Shown here: positions 36,721-45,356 of the stretch, one piece after another | Numbering within the stretch: position 1 is the stretch's first letter | How the letters are laid out: each line of letters begins with the position of its first letter | NCBI RefSeq assembly: GCF_000506985.1 | Contig: NZ_KI650979.1 | Coordinates: 62,001-126,000, forward strand | Origin: Advenella kashmirensis W13003 | Lineage (GTDB): Bacteria > Pseudomonadota > Gammaproteobacteria > Burkholderiales > Burkholderiaceae_B | Length of the DNA: 64,000 nucleotides | Direction of reading: 5' to 3' | The notes under the pieces: model-generated | Told to the model about the DNA's origin: nothing | Databases searched by the model: none | Seen by the model: only the letters and a program-made list of their open reading frames with translations | Translations under genes and position numbers: made by a program

Positions 36721-38663
36721 AGCACTTCAGGCAGCCACAAACCGATTTTCGGAAACAGATACAACAGAATCAGCGCCAGTATCTGAATGCCCATGAACGG
36801 CAGCATCCCCAAAAAAATCTGATTGAGCGTGACATGCGGAGGGGCAACACCCTTCAGATAAAAGGCCGACATGGCGACGGGAGGAGACAAAAATGCCGTC
36901 TGCAGATTCAGTGCAACCAGAATGCCGAAGAACAGCGGATCGATATTGTAATGCGCCAACAACGGCAGAAAAATCGGCATGAAAATCACAATAATCTCGG
37001 TCCACTCCAGCGGCCAGCCCAGAAGGAAGATAACAATCTGGGCAAGAATCATGAATTCCACTGGCGTCAGGTCCATGGACACGACCCAGTTATTGATGAT
37101 TTCCTGGCCTCCAAGCAACGCAAAGGCTGCTGAAAAAATACTGGACCCGACAAACAGCCAGCACACCATGGCGCTGGTCCGTGCCGCCAGATAGACAGAT
37201 TCCTTGAGCATCGGCATATTCAGCCTTCTGTAGCACAGCGCCAGCAGAATGCCCCCGAACGCCCCCATCGCCGCCGCTTCCGATGGCGTGGCAAAGCCGA
37301 ACACAATACTGCCCAGAACCGCCAGAATCATGATCGCCAGCGGAAAAAACGATGCAAGCAACATCTTGAAAATTTCGAGTCGTGCGAACGTAAACCAGGC
37401 ATAAAACGCGATGATCAGTACCAGACCCACGGCAAAGACGATCCAGAAAACAGGCGACACACTCGGTTTTTCTGCCACAGGCGCGTTTGCTGGCGCGGCA
37501 GCATTGTTCTGCGTCACAGGCGCCGTGGCGCCCGGTGGCTCCGCGATACCGCCTGGCGGCTCTGCCTGTAAGGAGCCTGGCGGCTCGGCGAGCCCACCGG
37601 GCGGCTCTGCCAACCCCGCCCCTTCCGGCTCTTGCAACGAACCGGCGTACTGTATCGTGGATGGCGCATCCAGTGAACCCAACTCCATCAGCTCGGTGCT
37701 CTGCGTGGCCGTCGACGTCACAGAGAGCTTATAGCTCAGACCGACTGCGCAAATAAACAGTATGGCAGGGATCAACGTAATAAATAACTGCTTCAGTATC
37801 ACAGAAGCGGGAATATCACGATTGCGATCCCCCTTGAGCGCGCGAGCCAGGCCTGGCAGCGCCTTATTGCTGATTGAGTCCTTGATTCGGGTGGCAAACT
37901 CCGGCAATGGAATGCGCCGCTCTTCTTCGGGCAGGGGCGGCGCCCAGGCCGGTTTGATTTTTGCCACCAGGATAATGTACAAGACATACATGCCCGCCAG
38001 CATAATGCCGGGGAAAAAAGCGGCTGCGTATAATTTCACAACCGATACTCCCGCGACAGCACCATATACAATCAGCAGCACCGATGGCGGAATCATAATA
38101 CCCAGACACCCTCCCGCAGTAATGACGCCGGCTGAAAGTTTGATGTCATAGCCCGATTTGAGCATGGCGGGCAGCGCCAGCAAACCCATCAGCGTAACAA
38201 CCGCACCGACGATACCGGTGGCCGTTGCAAACACCGCGCATGTGATCACCGTCGCCACCGCCAGTGACCCGGGAATTCTGGCCATGACCAGATGCAGGCT
38301 TTTGAACAGTTTTTCGATCAGATTGGCGCGCTCGACCAGATACCCCATGAAGATAAAAAGCGGAACGGCGATCAACACATCATTGGTCATGACAGCATAC
38401 GTGCGCAGCACCATCAGATCAAGCGTTTGCTCAATCGCCAGTTTCGGCCCCATGCCTCTGTAGGCAAACAGCGTGAAAATCACCCCCATTCCCATTAGCG
38501 TGAATGCAGTCGGGAAACCCAGCATGATGGTGACCACGATAAGTGCCAGCATAAGCAAGCCCAGGTGGCCGTTGGTAATATCTGCGGGTGCCGGCATGAA
38601 CACGACCAGCGCCAGGACAATTGCGATCAGAATACTGATTCCGAACCAGGCCTCTTTTCTCAT
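36714..38663 (-). CDS. TRAP transporter large permease (DctM) with Pro/Gly-rich insert
   Basis: Membrane subunit of a TRAP carrier, 649 aa, about 12-14 helices. Core DctM proteins have about 430 residues; the long form is typical of the 2-oxoacid/mannitol/chloroaromatic TRAP group. Conserved signals include LGFPTAFTLMGMGVIF, TCAVFATATGIVGAVVTLMG and GGCLGIMIPPSVLLIVYG. Between two helices lies a low-complexity stretch (about 313-402) with four AEPPG-type repeats at about 352-379 (DNA 37527-37610). It overlaps the dctQ gene by four bases. Sodium- or proton-coupled uptake of an organic acid is expected. Confidence 0.92.
   Translation of the reverse strand: MRKEAWFGISILIAIVLALVVFMPAPADITNGHLGLLMLALIVVTIMLGFPTAFTLMGMGVIFTLFAYRGMGPKLAIEQTLDLMVLRTYAVMTNDVLIAVPLFIFMGYLVERANLIEKLFKSLHLVMARIPGSLAVATVITCAVFATATGIVGAVVTLMGLLALPAMLKSGYDIKLSAGVITAGGCLGIMIPPSVLLIVYGAVAGVSVVKLYAAAFFPGIMLAGMYVLYIILVAKIKPAWAPPLPEEERRIPLPEFATRIKDSISNKALPGLARALKGDRNRDIPASVILKQLFITLIPAILFICAVGLSYKLSVTSTATQSTELMELGSLDAPSTIQYAGSLQEPEGAGLAEPPGGLAEPPGSLQAEPPGGIAEPPGATAPVTQNNAAAPANAPVAEKPSVSPVFWIVFAVGLVLIIAFYAWFTFARLEIFKMLLASFFPLAIMILAVLGSIVFGFATPSEAAAMGAFGGILLALCYRRLNMPMLKESVYLAARTSAMVCWLFVGSSIFSAAFALLGGQEIINNWVVSMDLTPVEFMILAQIVIFLLGWPLEWTEIIVIFMPIFLPLLAHYNIDPLFFGILVALNLQTAFLSPPVAMSAFYLKGVAPPHVTLNQIFLGMLPFMGIQILALILLYLFPKIGLWLPEVLY
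37527..37631 (-). repeat. In-frame tandem repeat coding AEPPG units inside DctM
   Basis: Five imperfect units of about 18-24 bases, each with a GGCGGCTC- or GGTGGCTC-like core on the plus strand, encode LAEPPGG, LAEPPGS, QAEPPGG and IAEPPGA. The repeat keeps the reading frame. Confidence 0.75.
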
Positions 38664-39283
38664 GCTTTATCCCCTTGCCGGACAACGTACCGGTCTGCCT
38701 TTTCGATATCGGCATCCGTCACATTGACCATGTCTTTCAGTTTGTCCACGTCGACTTCTTCGACATCGATATCTCTGGAAGGCCAGTCGCCGCGCCGCAG
38801 GCACTGCACACAACGCACCACTTCGACAATACCTTGCGCAATCAGCGCGACGCCGGCAATGGGAATAATCGCTTTGAACGGGTATATGGGCGGTCCGTCC
38901 GCTGTGATTGTGGAGTGTTCGTTGATCACAAACGATTCGGAGGCGTAGTTATAGCCGGCCCACACAAGCGCAATCACGCCAGGGAAAAAGAACAGGATAT
39001 AAAGAATAAGATCGAGCAATGCCTGCAGGCGAGGCGGAAAAAAACCGTACAGCACATCGCCACGGACATGACCGTTTTTACCCAGGGTATAGGCACCGGC
39101 CATCATGAACAGTGCTCCGTAAAGCATATTCATCACGTCAAATGCCCAGGCATGTGGGTTTTTAAAAGCGTAACGCGAGAATACCTCGTAGGTTACAAAC
39201 AGCGTGAGAATCAATGCACACCAGCCAAATAACTGTCCGATCCAGGTGTTGACCTGATCGATACGACGCAGAATCTTTTTCAT
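38660..39283 (-). CDS. TRAP transporter small permease (DctQ)
   Basis: Small membrane subunit, 207 aa, with four hydrophobic helices (first around WIGQLFGWCALILTLFVTYEV; RYAFKNPHAWAFDVMNMLYG is the conserved loop). The C-terminal 50 residues are hydrophilic and acidic. This long DctQ is typical of the same TRAP subgroup as its partners. Its stop overlaps the DctM start by four bases. Upstream, a hairpin lies in the 78-base gap after dctP and may set the ratio of receptor to membrane subunits. Confidence 0.92.
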   Translation of the reverse strand: MKKILRRIDQVNTWIGQLFGWCALILTLFVTYEVFSRYAFKNPHAWAFDVMNMLYGALFMMAGAYTLGKNGHVRGDVLYGFFPPRLQALLDLILYILFFFPGVIALVWAGYNYASESFVINEHSTITADGPPIYPFKAIIPIAGVALIAQGIVEVVRCVQCLRRGDWPSRDIDVEEVDVDKLKDMVNVTDADIEKADRYVVRQGDKA

Positions 39284-39328
39284 TCGCTGACTCCGGAGAT
39301 AGGGCGGACAACAAGACGCGCGTCAACA

Positions 39329-39345
39329 CCGGCGGAGCCCGCCGG
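39329..39345 (-). other. Intercistronic hairpin between dctP and dctQ
   Basis: Stem CCGGCGG (39329-39335) and CCGCCGG (39339-39345) with a three-base loop. No T run follows on the minus strand, so it is more likely an mRNA-stabilising or attenuating stem than a full terminator. Confidence 0.55.
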
Positions 39346-39361
39346 CATCAACAAGACCGCA

Positions 39362-40516
39362 CTAACTTTGGGCTTTCTTCACGAAATAATGGTTGTACGC
39401 CATGCGCCGATTATTGTTGGTATCCATATCCCACGCCACCGCCCGCTCGGCAAACTTGCGCTGCGACTGCTCGATCTCTTTGAACAACGCGTTGTTCTCG
39501 GCCTTTTTGGCGATGATGTCGTCCCAGGTCGTCAATTGCTGTTGAAGAATGGCATCCGGGGTTTTGTAGAACTTGACGTTATCCTCGGTTTTCAGCTTGA
39601 TATAGTCCTGGGAATAACGGTCAATGGCTTTCCAGGACATATCTGCCGATGCAGCCTCAACGGCATTTTCAATAATGGACTTCATTTTATCGGGCAAGGC
39701 GTTGTACTTGTCCTTGTTGAAGGTAATTTCAAATGTCTCGGAAGACTGATGGAAACTTTGCAGCATGCAGATCTTGGATACATCCGGAAAACCCAGCAGC
39801 CGGTCAGAAGAGGCATTGTTGAACTCCGCACCATCAAGCAGGCCGCGGTCCAGCGCAGGCACAATTTCCCCGCCAGGCAAGGCATTCACTGCAGCACCCA
39901 TGGCGGTGAACAAGTCAATGGCCAGACCGTTGGTACGGAACTTGACCCCTTTCAAATCCTCTGCTTTGGCGATGGGTTTCTTGAACCAGCCCAGCGCCTG
40001 GGTCGGCATCGGACCACTCAAAAAAGAGACAACGTTGCCGCCAATGGACTCATACAATTTGGCCAATAGCTCCTTGCCACCACCATACTTGTGCCAGGCG
40101 AGCAACATATTGGCGTCCATTCCGAAAGCGGGCCCGGACGAAAACAGGGCCAATGCATTCTGCTTGCCATAGCTGTAGCCCAGCACGCCGTGTCCCCCAT
40201 CCAGCGTGCCTTTGGAAACCGCATCAAGCAGGGCAAAAGCCGGCACCACTGCGCCGGCCGGAAGCACTTCGATTTTCAATTCGCCCCCGGTCATGTCGTT
40301 GACTTTTTTGGCGAAGTCATTGGCGTATTCGTGGAAAATATCAACAGTGGGCCAGGTGCTTTGAAAGCGAAAACTGACCGGCGTCTGCGCACTGACAATG
40401 GCCGGAAAGCCCATTCCCGCCGCCGCGACCGATCCGGCTGCAGCTCCTCCCAGAAACCTGCGGCGTGATGATTTAGGTGTTGCTGCCTGACGTTTTTTCG
40501 CGATGCGATTTGTCAT
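39362..40516 (-). CDS. TRAP transporter receptor (DctP, 2-oxoacid/chloroaromatic subgroup)
   Basis: Periplasmic receptor of 384 aa, exported probably by Tat: SSRRRFLGGAAAGSVAAAG has the twin arginine and cleavage after IVSA. Mature sequence starts QTPVSFRFQSTWPTVD. The segments GVLGYSYGKQNALALFSSGP, VKFRTNGLAIDLFTAMGA and QSFHQSSETFEITFNKDKY place it with TakP/FcbT1-like receptors, which bind 2-oxoacids or (chloro)aromatic acids. It is first in the operon dctP-dctQ-dctM. A good sigma70 promoter (TTGACA-N17-TATAAA) lies upstream at 40596-40624. A GntR gene is divergent. Confidence 0.93.
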   Translation of the reverse strand: MTNRIAKKRQAATPKSSRRRFLGGAAAGSVAAAGMGFPAIVSAQTPVSFRFQSTWPTVDIFHEYANDFAKKVNDMTGGELKIEVLPAGAVVPAFALLDAVSKGTLDGGHGVLGYSYGKQNALALFSSGPAFGMDANMLLAWHKYGGGKELLAKLYESIGGNVVSFLSGPMPTQALGWFKKPIAKAEDLKGVKFRTNGLAIDLFTAMGAAVNALPGGEIVPALDRGLLDGAEFNNASSDRLLGFPDVSKICMLQSFHQSSETFEITFNKDKYNALPDKMKSIIENAVEAASADMSWKAIDRYSQDYIKLKTEDNVKFYKTPDAILQQQLTTWDDIIAKKAENNALFKEIEQSQRKFAERAVAWDMDTNNNRRMAYNHYFVKKAQS

Positions 40517-40595
40517 GATTGTCTCCGTTGTACTTGTAATCTAATCGTTATTAAGCATTTTTTCATACATGTTACAAACTGCGACTGCAATGAAG

Positions 40596-40624
40596 TTTAT
40601 ACGCACAGAATCGGACGTTGTCAA
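40596..40624 (-). promoter_or_regulatory. Sigma70 promoter of the TRAP operon
   Basis: Minus strand: TTGACA (40624-40619), 17-base spacer, TATAAA (40601-40596). Expected start near 40589, giving a leader of about 70 bases before dctP. Confidence 0.75.
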
Positions 40625-40647
40625 GAATATTCAGATATTTGTAAGTG

Positions 40648-40665
40648 AGCCAAATATGATTGGCT
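40648..40665. promoter_or_regulatory. Inverted repeat upstream of the TRAP promoter
   Basis: AGCCAA-N6-TTGGCT, perfect six-base arms, 23 bases upstream of the TRAP -35 element. Candidate site for the divergent GntR regulator or another factor. Confidence 0.4.
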
Positions 40666-40750
40666 GCATGCGTTGACAATTGCAATAACAGCAAAACGCT
40701 GACCCCCATTCCCCGGTTTGCGCTTTGTCTTTTATCAGAATAATGATAAT

Positions 40751-40774
40751 ATTGGATCCAATTTAGGATTCAAT
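40751..40774. promoter_or_regulatory. Candidate GntR operator before the 40788 gene
   Basis: Perfect 12-base palindrome ATTGGATCCAAT (40751-40762), followed directly by a near copy TTAGGATTCAAT (40763-40774). Lies 14-37 bases before the GntR start codon; suits autoregulation. Confidence 0.55.
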
Positions 40775-40787
40775 AAATCACACAGCT

Positions 40788-41444
40788 ATGATCAACAGCC
40801 CGGAAAAAGCCGCTACCCTGTCAGCAGAAAATGTGACCAACCAATTGCGCACGCTGATTTTGAATGGGTCACTCGGCATCGGCGTGCAATTGAAACAGGA
40901 AGCGCTTGCCCAGCAGTTTGGCGTCAGCCGTATCCCGGTACGAGAAGCCCTGAAAAGGCTGGAGGCAGAAGGCCTGGTCACCCATGCCGTCCATCAAGGA
41001 TCCGTGGTTGCGTCGCGCTCCGTAGACGATCTGCTCGAAACACTGGATATCAGAATCGGGCTGGAGTCGCGTGCGCTAGTGCTGGCCATTCCTCATATGA
41101 CACCTGCCGTTTTCAGAAAAGCCGAGACAATCCTGGCCCGCTACGATGCCAGCGACATACCGGGCGAATGGTCCGAACTGAATCTGGAGTTTCATCTTTG
41201 CCTGTACCGTCCTTGCGGGAAAAATCGCCTTCTTTCCATGATTGAGCATCTTGTGCGAAGCGTTGACATCCATTTGCGCGCACACCAATCGGCCGCGATC
41301 GGCAGGAAATCTTCCCAGAAAGACCACCGTGTGCTGCTGGATGCCTGTATGGCCGGCAATACCGAGCGCGCACGAAAACTGCTCGAACGCCACATCGCCC
41401 AGACACAGGAAGCGCTGCAGCAAACCCGACAGGTACAACCCTGA
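40788..41444 (+). CDS. GntR-family regulator, FCD type
   Basis: Regulator of 218 aa with winged helix (about 15-80; LAQQFGVSRIPVREALKRLEAEG) and a compact FCD domain (FHLCLYRPCGKNRL; KDHRVLLDACMAGN). It is divergent from the TRAP operon and followed by an FAD oxidoreductase 61 bases downstream, and probably regulates both. A perfect palindrome ATTGGATCCAAT sits 26 bases before its ATG, the type of site bound by FCD regulators, suggesting autoregulation. No clear ribosome-binding site is seen before the ATG. Confidence 0.9.
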   Translation: MINSPEKAATLSAENVTNQLRTLILNGSLGIGVQLKQEALAQQFGVSRIPVREALKRLEAEGLVTHAVHQGSVVASRSVDDLLETLDIRIGLESRALVLAIPHMTPAVFRKAETILARYDASDIPGEWSELNLEFHLCLYRPCGKNRLLSMIEHLVRSVDIHLRAHQSAAIGRKSSQKDHRVLLDACMAGNTERARKLLERHIAQTQEALQQTRQVQP

Positions 41445-41505
41445 TCACTCCAGTCAAACATTCAGAAAACGTCCTCCACCCTTTCCATTTTTATCCGGCA
41501 TTCTC

Positions 41506-42684
41506 ATGACGACATCCCACACCCAGTTCGATATTGCCGTAATCGGCGGCGGCATCATCGGCTCTGCCATTGCCTACTTTCTATTGCGGGAAGATCCCGC
41601 CCTGTCGGTCTGCGTCATCGAGCCCGATCCGTCTTACGAATTTGCCTCGGCTTTGCGTTCGTCCGGTGGCTGCCGTGTTCAGTTCACCGGCAAAGAGAAC
41701 ATTGCCATGTCGCTTTACAGCCTTGATTTCATACGCAATTTCGAGACTACCATGGCTATCGGTGATCGTCCGGCGCCGGTAGACTGGGTCGAAGGCGGGT
41801 ATCTTTTTGTCGTACCGCCGGAACACACTCGACAGCTGGAAATAAACGCCCGTTTCCAGCAGGCCGAGAGTTGCACTTTGGATTTGCTTTCACCCTCCGA
41901 GTTAAAGGACCGCTTCCCCGCCATGTATGTAGATGATCTTGGCGCCGGCGTCCATACGCCGCAAGATGGCTGGTGCGACCCCTACGGACTGCTTTGGGGA
42001 TTTCGCCGCAAGGCGGTCAGCCTGGGTGCAACTTACATTGCAGATCGTGTTGTCGCCGCCAATCACGATGCTACCGCAGCAAAGTCGGTCATATTGGATG
42101 GTGGCAACGTCATCAGCGCGACGTCTTTTGTCAATGCCACGGGTGCCTGGTCCGGCGACGTTGCCAGACTATTTGACATGACATTACCCATATCGCCAGT
42201 GCGACGTTTTGAGCATTACTTCACCCCGGGCAGCCACGTCGGCCACCTGCCCTATGTCAAAGACACCGCCAGACTTGCCTTTCGCTCCGAAGGACAGGGC
42301 TATTCCGGTGGACTGGTGGATGGCACTGTGCCGCGGGGCTATAACTTTGAAGTGGATCACAACTATTTCGAAAATGTCGTGTGGCCCGCCGTCGCCCATC
42401 GCTTCCCGGCCTTTGAGGCCGCAAAGTGTCATCGAACCTGGTCGGGCCTGTACGAGGTCAACGAACTGGATGGCAACCCTGTCATCGGCGCATGGAATTC
42501 ACGTCTTCCTAATTTGTACACCGTGGCCGGTTTTTCAGGGCATGGCATGATGCATGCCCCGGCGGCGGCGCGCGGCATTGCTGAACTCATCATTCACGGT
42601 CAATTCAATACCATTGACCTGACCCGTCTTGGTTACGAGCGCATCGAGAATAATCAGCCCTACCCGGAACTGGGAATTTTGTAG
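41506..42684 (+). CDS. FAD-dependent oxidoreductase (DAO family)
   Basis: Flavoenzyme of 392 aa of the D-amino-acid oxidase/glycine oxidase fold. FAD-binding motif DIAVIGGGIIGSAIAYFLL at about 8-26; C-terminal GLYEVNELDGNPVIGAW and FSGHGMMHAPAAARGIAELI are the family's second FAD contact region. ATG 41506 is chosen because the Rossmann motif then begins within ten residues; the frame is open from 41242 within the GntR gene. It lies downstream of the GntR gene and may oxidise an amino or imino acid (or 2-hydroxy acid) taken up by the TRAP system. Substrate not predictable. Confidence 0.88.
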   Translation: MTTSHTQFDIAVIGGGIIGSAIAYFLLREDPALSVCVIEPDPSYEFASALRSSGGCRVQFTGKENIAMSLYSLDFIRNFETTMAIGDRPAPVDWVEGGYLFVVPPEHTRQLEINARFQQAESCTLDLLSPSELKDRFPAMYVDDLGAGVHTPQDGWCDPYGLLWGFRRKAVSLGATYIADRVVAANHDATAAKSVILDGGNVISATSFVNATGAWSGDVARLFDMTLPISPVRRFEHYFTPGSHVGHLPYVKDTARLAFRSEGQGYSGGLVDGTVPRGYNFEVDHNYFENVVWPAVAHRFPAFEAAKCHRTWSGLYEVNELDGNPVIGAWNSRLPNLYTVAGFSGHGMMHAPAAARGIAELIIHGQFNTIDLTRLGYERIENNQPYPELGIL

Positions 42685-42694
42685 GCACCTGCAA

Positions 42695-43399
42695 TCAAAC
42701 GTGTCGCATCAAGCCGCCATCGACGCGGATGTTCTGGCCGGTAATATAACCGGCCGCTTCCGACGCCAGAAAGGCAATGGTGCCGGCGATTTCATCGGCC
42801 GTTCCATAGCGCTTCATCGGCACACTCTCACGACGCTCGTCCACTTGCGGCAGACTGTCGATCCAGCCGGGCAGAACATTATTCATGCGTATATTGTCCG
42901 CTGAATAAGCTTCCACGAACAACTTGGTGTATGAGGCCAGCGCAGCGCGAAACACGGCAGACGTCGGAAACATGGCCGCCGGTTCAAACGCCCAGGCAGA
43001 TGAAATATTGATAATGGATCCGGATTTTTGCTTTTGCATGACCGGACAGACCAGCCTGGTCGCTCTTACCACGTTCATGAAATAAGTATCCATGCCCTTG
43101 TGCCAGTCTTCATCTGTGATATCCAGAATCGGTCCGCGCGGACCATGCCCGGCACTGTTGACCAGAACATCAATGCGCCCCCAGGTTGACACCGCAAGGT
43201 CAACCAGTCTGCCCAGATCCTCATTGGACTGATTGGACCCCGTCACCCCTACGCCATTCAGGCTTTTTGCAAGCGTCTCGCCCTTGCCGGAGGACGACAG
43301 AATGGCTACCTTGAATCCATCCGCAGCCAGTTTGCTTGCGGCTTGTGCGCCCATGCCACTGCCCCCTGCCGTAATCACTGCTACTTTTTGAACGGTCAT
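42695..43399 (-). CDS. SDR-family oxidoreductase with non-canonical active site
   Basis: Short-chain dehydrogenase/reductase fold, 234 aa. The cofactor motif is present in modified form (VAVITAGGSGMGAQAA) and NSAGHGPRG and INISSAWAF follow, so the catalytic-Ser region is in place. Where classical SDRs have YxxxK this one reads SAVFRAAL: the aligned residues are Ser and Arg. Related proteins with PTSxVFRAAL occur as a subset of the family, so this is a divergent subgroup rather than random decay. It is convergent with the FAD oxidoreductase (10-base gap) and divergent from the third Bug-aldolase unit. Confidence 0.88.
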   Translation of the reverse strand: MTVQKVAVITAGGSGMGAQAASKLAADGFKVAILSSSGKGETLAKSLNGVGVTGSNQSNEDLGRLVDLAVSTWGRIDVLVNSAGHGPRGPILDITDEDWHKGMDTYFMNVVRATRLVCPVMQKQKSGSIINISSAWAFEPAAMFPTSAVFRAALASYTKLFVEAYSADNIRMNNVLPGWIDSLPQVDERRESVPMKRYGTADEIAGTIAFLASEAAGYITGQNIRVDGGLMRHV

Positions 43400-43641
43400 T
43401 ATTTGCTCCCTTTTTAATAGCTATTCGCCTTGGCGAAAATTTGTTTATCTATTCCCTGAGCCAACAAAACGCTGCGTTGCCACTTACATCTGATCTTGTC
43501 ATTTTGCTAAGCCGAAGTCCCTCTTTCCTTTTTATTAAGTCGGAGTTTTTGATTCAATAATAGACATGCGATCGGCTGGCCGATAGGATAAACATCCACT
43601 GCGCCCAACAAGACGCACACTATTATAAATACGGAAGAGAC

Positions 43642-44616
43642 ATGATAAAACACTATATCGCCAAGACTGCGCTTGCGGTCGCTGCCGTTGCCATTGCAAC
43701 GGCAGCACATGCTGCCTATCCTGAAAAACCAATCACGATCGTCGTCGGATTTCCTCCCGGCACCTCCACCGACGCCGTCGCCAGGATTCTGGCCAATAAA
43801 ATGGGTAAAGATCTCGGCCAGCCCTTCATAGTAGAAAACAAACCCGGCGTCGGCGGCAGCCTGGGAGCAGGAATGGTAGCCCGTTCCAAGCCCGATGGTT
43901 ATACAGTCGTGCTGTCGGCGACCGCACCGATGAATATTAATCCTCATGTATACAAGTCCCTGCCTTATGACGCAGGCAGCGACTTCGAGCCGGTCGGGCA
44001 AACCACCTGGCTGCCCTATATTCTGGTGATTAATAACACAAAGAATATCAAAACGTTCCAGGACCTGATCGGCTACGCAAAGAAAAATCCGGAAAAGCTG
44101 ACCTACGCATCTATCGGAAAAGGCACGACCAGTCATTTGCTGATGGAACTGCTGATGAAAAGGACCGGAACAAAAATGGTTCATATTCCCTATTCCGGCA
44201 GCACACAGTCCCAGACAGACGTTATCGGTGGTAACGTGGATATGACATTTGACACGGTTGTCTCGGCCATGCCTCACGTCAAGTCGGGCAAACTGAATGC
44301 GCTCGCCGTCAGCGTCGCGAACCGGGCCAAGCTCGCGCCGGATGTTCCAACCATCCAGGAACAGGGTGTTACAAACTTCAATATGGGCGCATGGCTCGGG
44401 ATTTTCGCCCCCAAGGGCACACCCCGTGATATTGTCGATAAATTACATACCGAATTGAACAAAGCCCTCAGCGACAAAGAAACCAATGCCAAACTGGTTG
44501 CGCTGGGCTCAGAGGTCGTCATGAGCGAATCGCCAGAAGCATTTAAAAAAATGGTTCAGGAAAATTACGATACCTGGGGAAATATTGTCAAAGACGCAGG
44601 AGTAGATCAAAAATGA
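43642..44616 (+). CDS. Bug/TctC-family periplasmic solute receptor (4 of 6)
   Basis: Periplasmic receptor of 324 aa. Signal peptide MIKHYIAKTALAVAAVAIAT with cleavage after AHA; mature start YPEKPITIVVGFPPGTSTD. FIVENKPGVGGSLGAG, KPDGYTVVLSA and HIPYSGSTQSQTDVIGG are family loops. GGAAGAGAC precedes the ATG. The stop overlaps the class II aldolase start as ATGA, so receptor and enzyme are translationally coupled, which is strong evidence that they serve one substrate. Confidence 0.94.
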   Translation: MIKHYIAKTALAVAAVAIATAAHAAYPEKPITIVVGFPPGTSTDAVARILANKMGKDLGQPFIVENKPGVGGSLGAGMVARSKPDGYTVVLSATAPMNINPHVYKSLPYDAGSDFEPVGQTTWLPYILVINNTKNIKTFQDLIGYAKKNPEKLTYASIGKGTTSHLLMELLMKRTGTKMVHIPYSGSTQSQTDVIGGNVDMTFDTVVSAMPHVKSGKLNALAVSVANRAKLAPDVPTIQEQGVTNFNMGAWLGIFAPKGTPRDIVDKLHTELNKALSDKETNAKLVALGSEVVMSESPEAFKKMVQENYDTWGNIVKDAGVDQK

Positions 44617-45356
44617 ATGTCAGCACCACAGAATGGGAAACACGAGTTAATCTGGCCGCGTGCTATCGCCTGATGCCGCTTTTTGGCATGAGCGATCTTG
44701 TCTACAACCATATTACTGCTCGCATTCCGGGCACCGATGACGAAATCCTGATTAACCCGTACGGCTATATGTATGAAGAGATCACCGCCTCCAGCCTGAT
44801 CAAAATCAACGTGAATGGCGACGTACTGGACAATCCGCACACTGACGGCACCGGCGTCAACCAGGCCGGCTACGTGATCCATAGCGCGATCCACTCTGCG
44901 CGCCACGATGTTGGTTGTGTTATTCATACTCATTCCCGTGCGGGAATGGCAGTATCAGCAATGGAATGCGGACTGCTGCCCATCACACAAACCGCCATGC
45001 GTTTCAAGGACATCACTTATCACGACTACGAAAGTGTCGCGATTGATATGGACGAGCAAAAACGTCTTGTGGCCGATCTTGGCAAACAGGATGCCATGAT
45101 ATTGCGCAGTCACGGACTTCTGGTCGCCTCTGCCTCCGTCGAGGAAGCCTTCAATGCAATGTACTGGCTGGAAATGGCTTGCCGTGCCCAGGTGGATGCG
45201 ATGGCCGGGGGTACCAAATTGGTTATCCCGCCTCAGGCAGTGGTAGACAAAACCCATCATTTATACCAACCCAGCGTCAGGCGTCCATTCGGTATCATGG
45301 AATGGCCTGCTATGCTTCGTTATCTAGACCGACGCGATGCAAGCTACAGAAACTGA
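44613..45356 (+). CDS. Class II aldolase/adducin-family protein
   Basis: Zinc-dependent aldolase or decarboxylase family protein, 247 aa. Metal ligands are His105 and His107 in VIHTHSRAG and His167 in LRSHGLLV. NHITARIPGTDDEILINPYG is the conserved N-terminal substrate region. Members cleave sugar phosphates, decarboxylate, or act on 3-oxo-tetronates. It overlaps the Bug gene (four bases) upstream and the SDR gene (20 bases) downstream. The three-gene operon suggests a pathway in which a hydroxy acid is taken up, oxidised by the SDR and cleaved or decarboxylated here. Confidence 0.9.
   Translation: MNVSTTEWETRVNLAACYRLMPLFGMSDLVYNHITARIPGTDDEILINPYGYMYEEITASSLIKINVNGDVLDNPHTDGTGVNQAGYVIHSAIHSARHDVGCVIHTHSRAGMAVSAMECGLLPITQTAMRFKDITYHDYESVAIDMDEQKRLVADLGKQDAMILRSHGLLVASASVEEAFNAMYWLEMACRAQVDAMAGGTKLVIPPQAVVDKTHHLYQPSVRRPFGIMEWPAMLRYLDRRDASYRN

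Noticed and set aside
37527-37631. CRISPR-like array
   Set aside because: Units are short, imperfect and directly adjacent, with no spacers, and they encode an in-frame Pro/Gly repeat.
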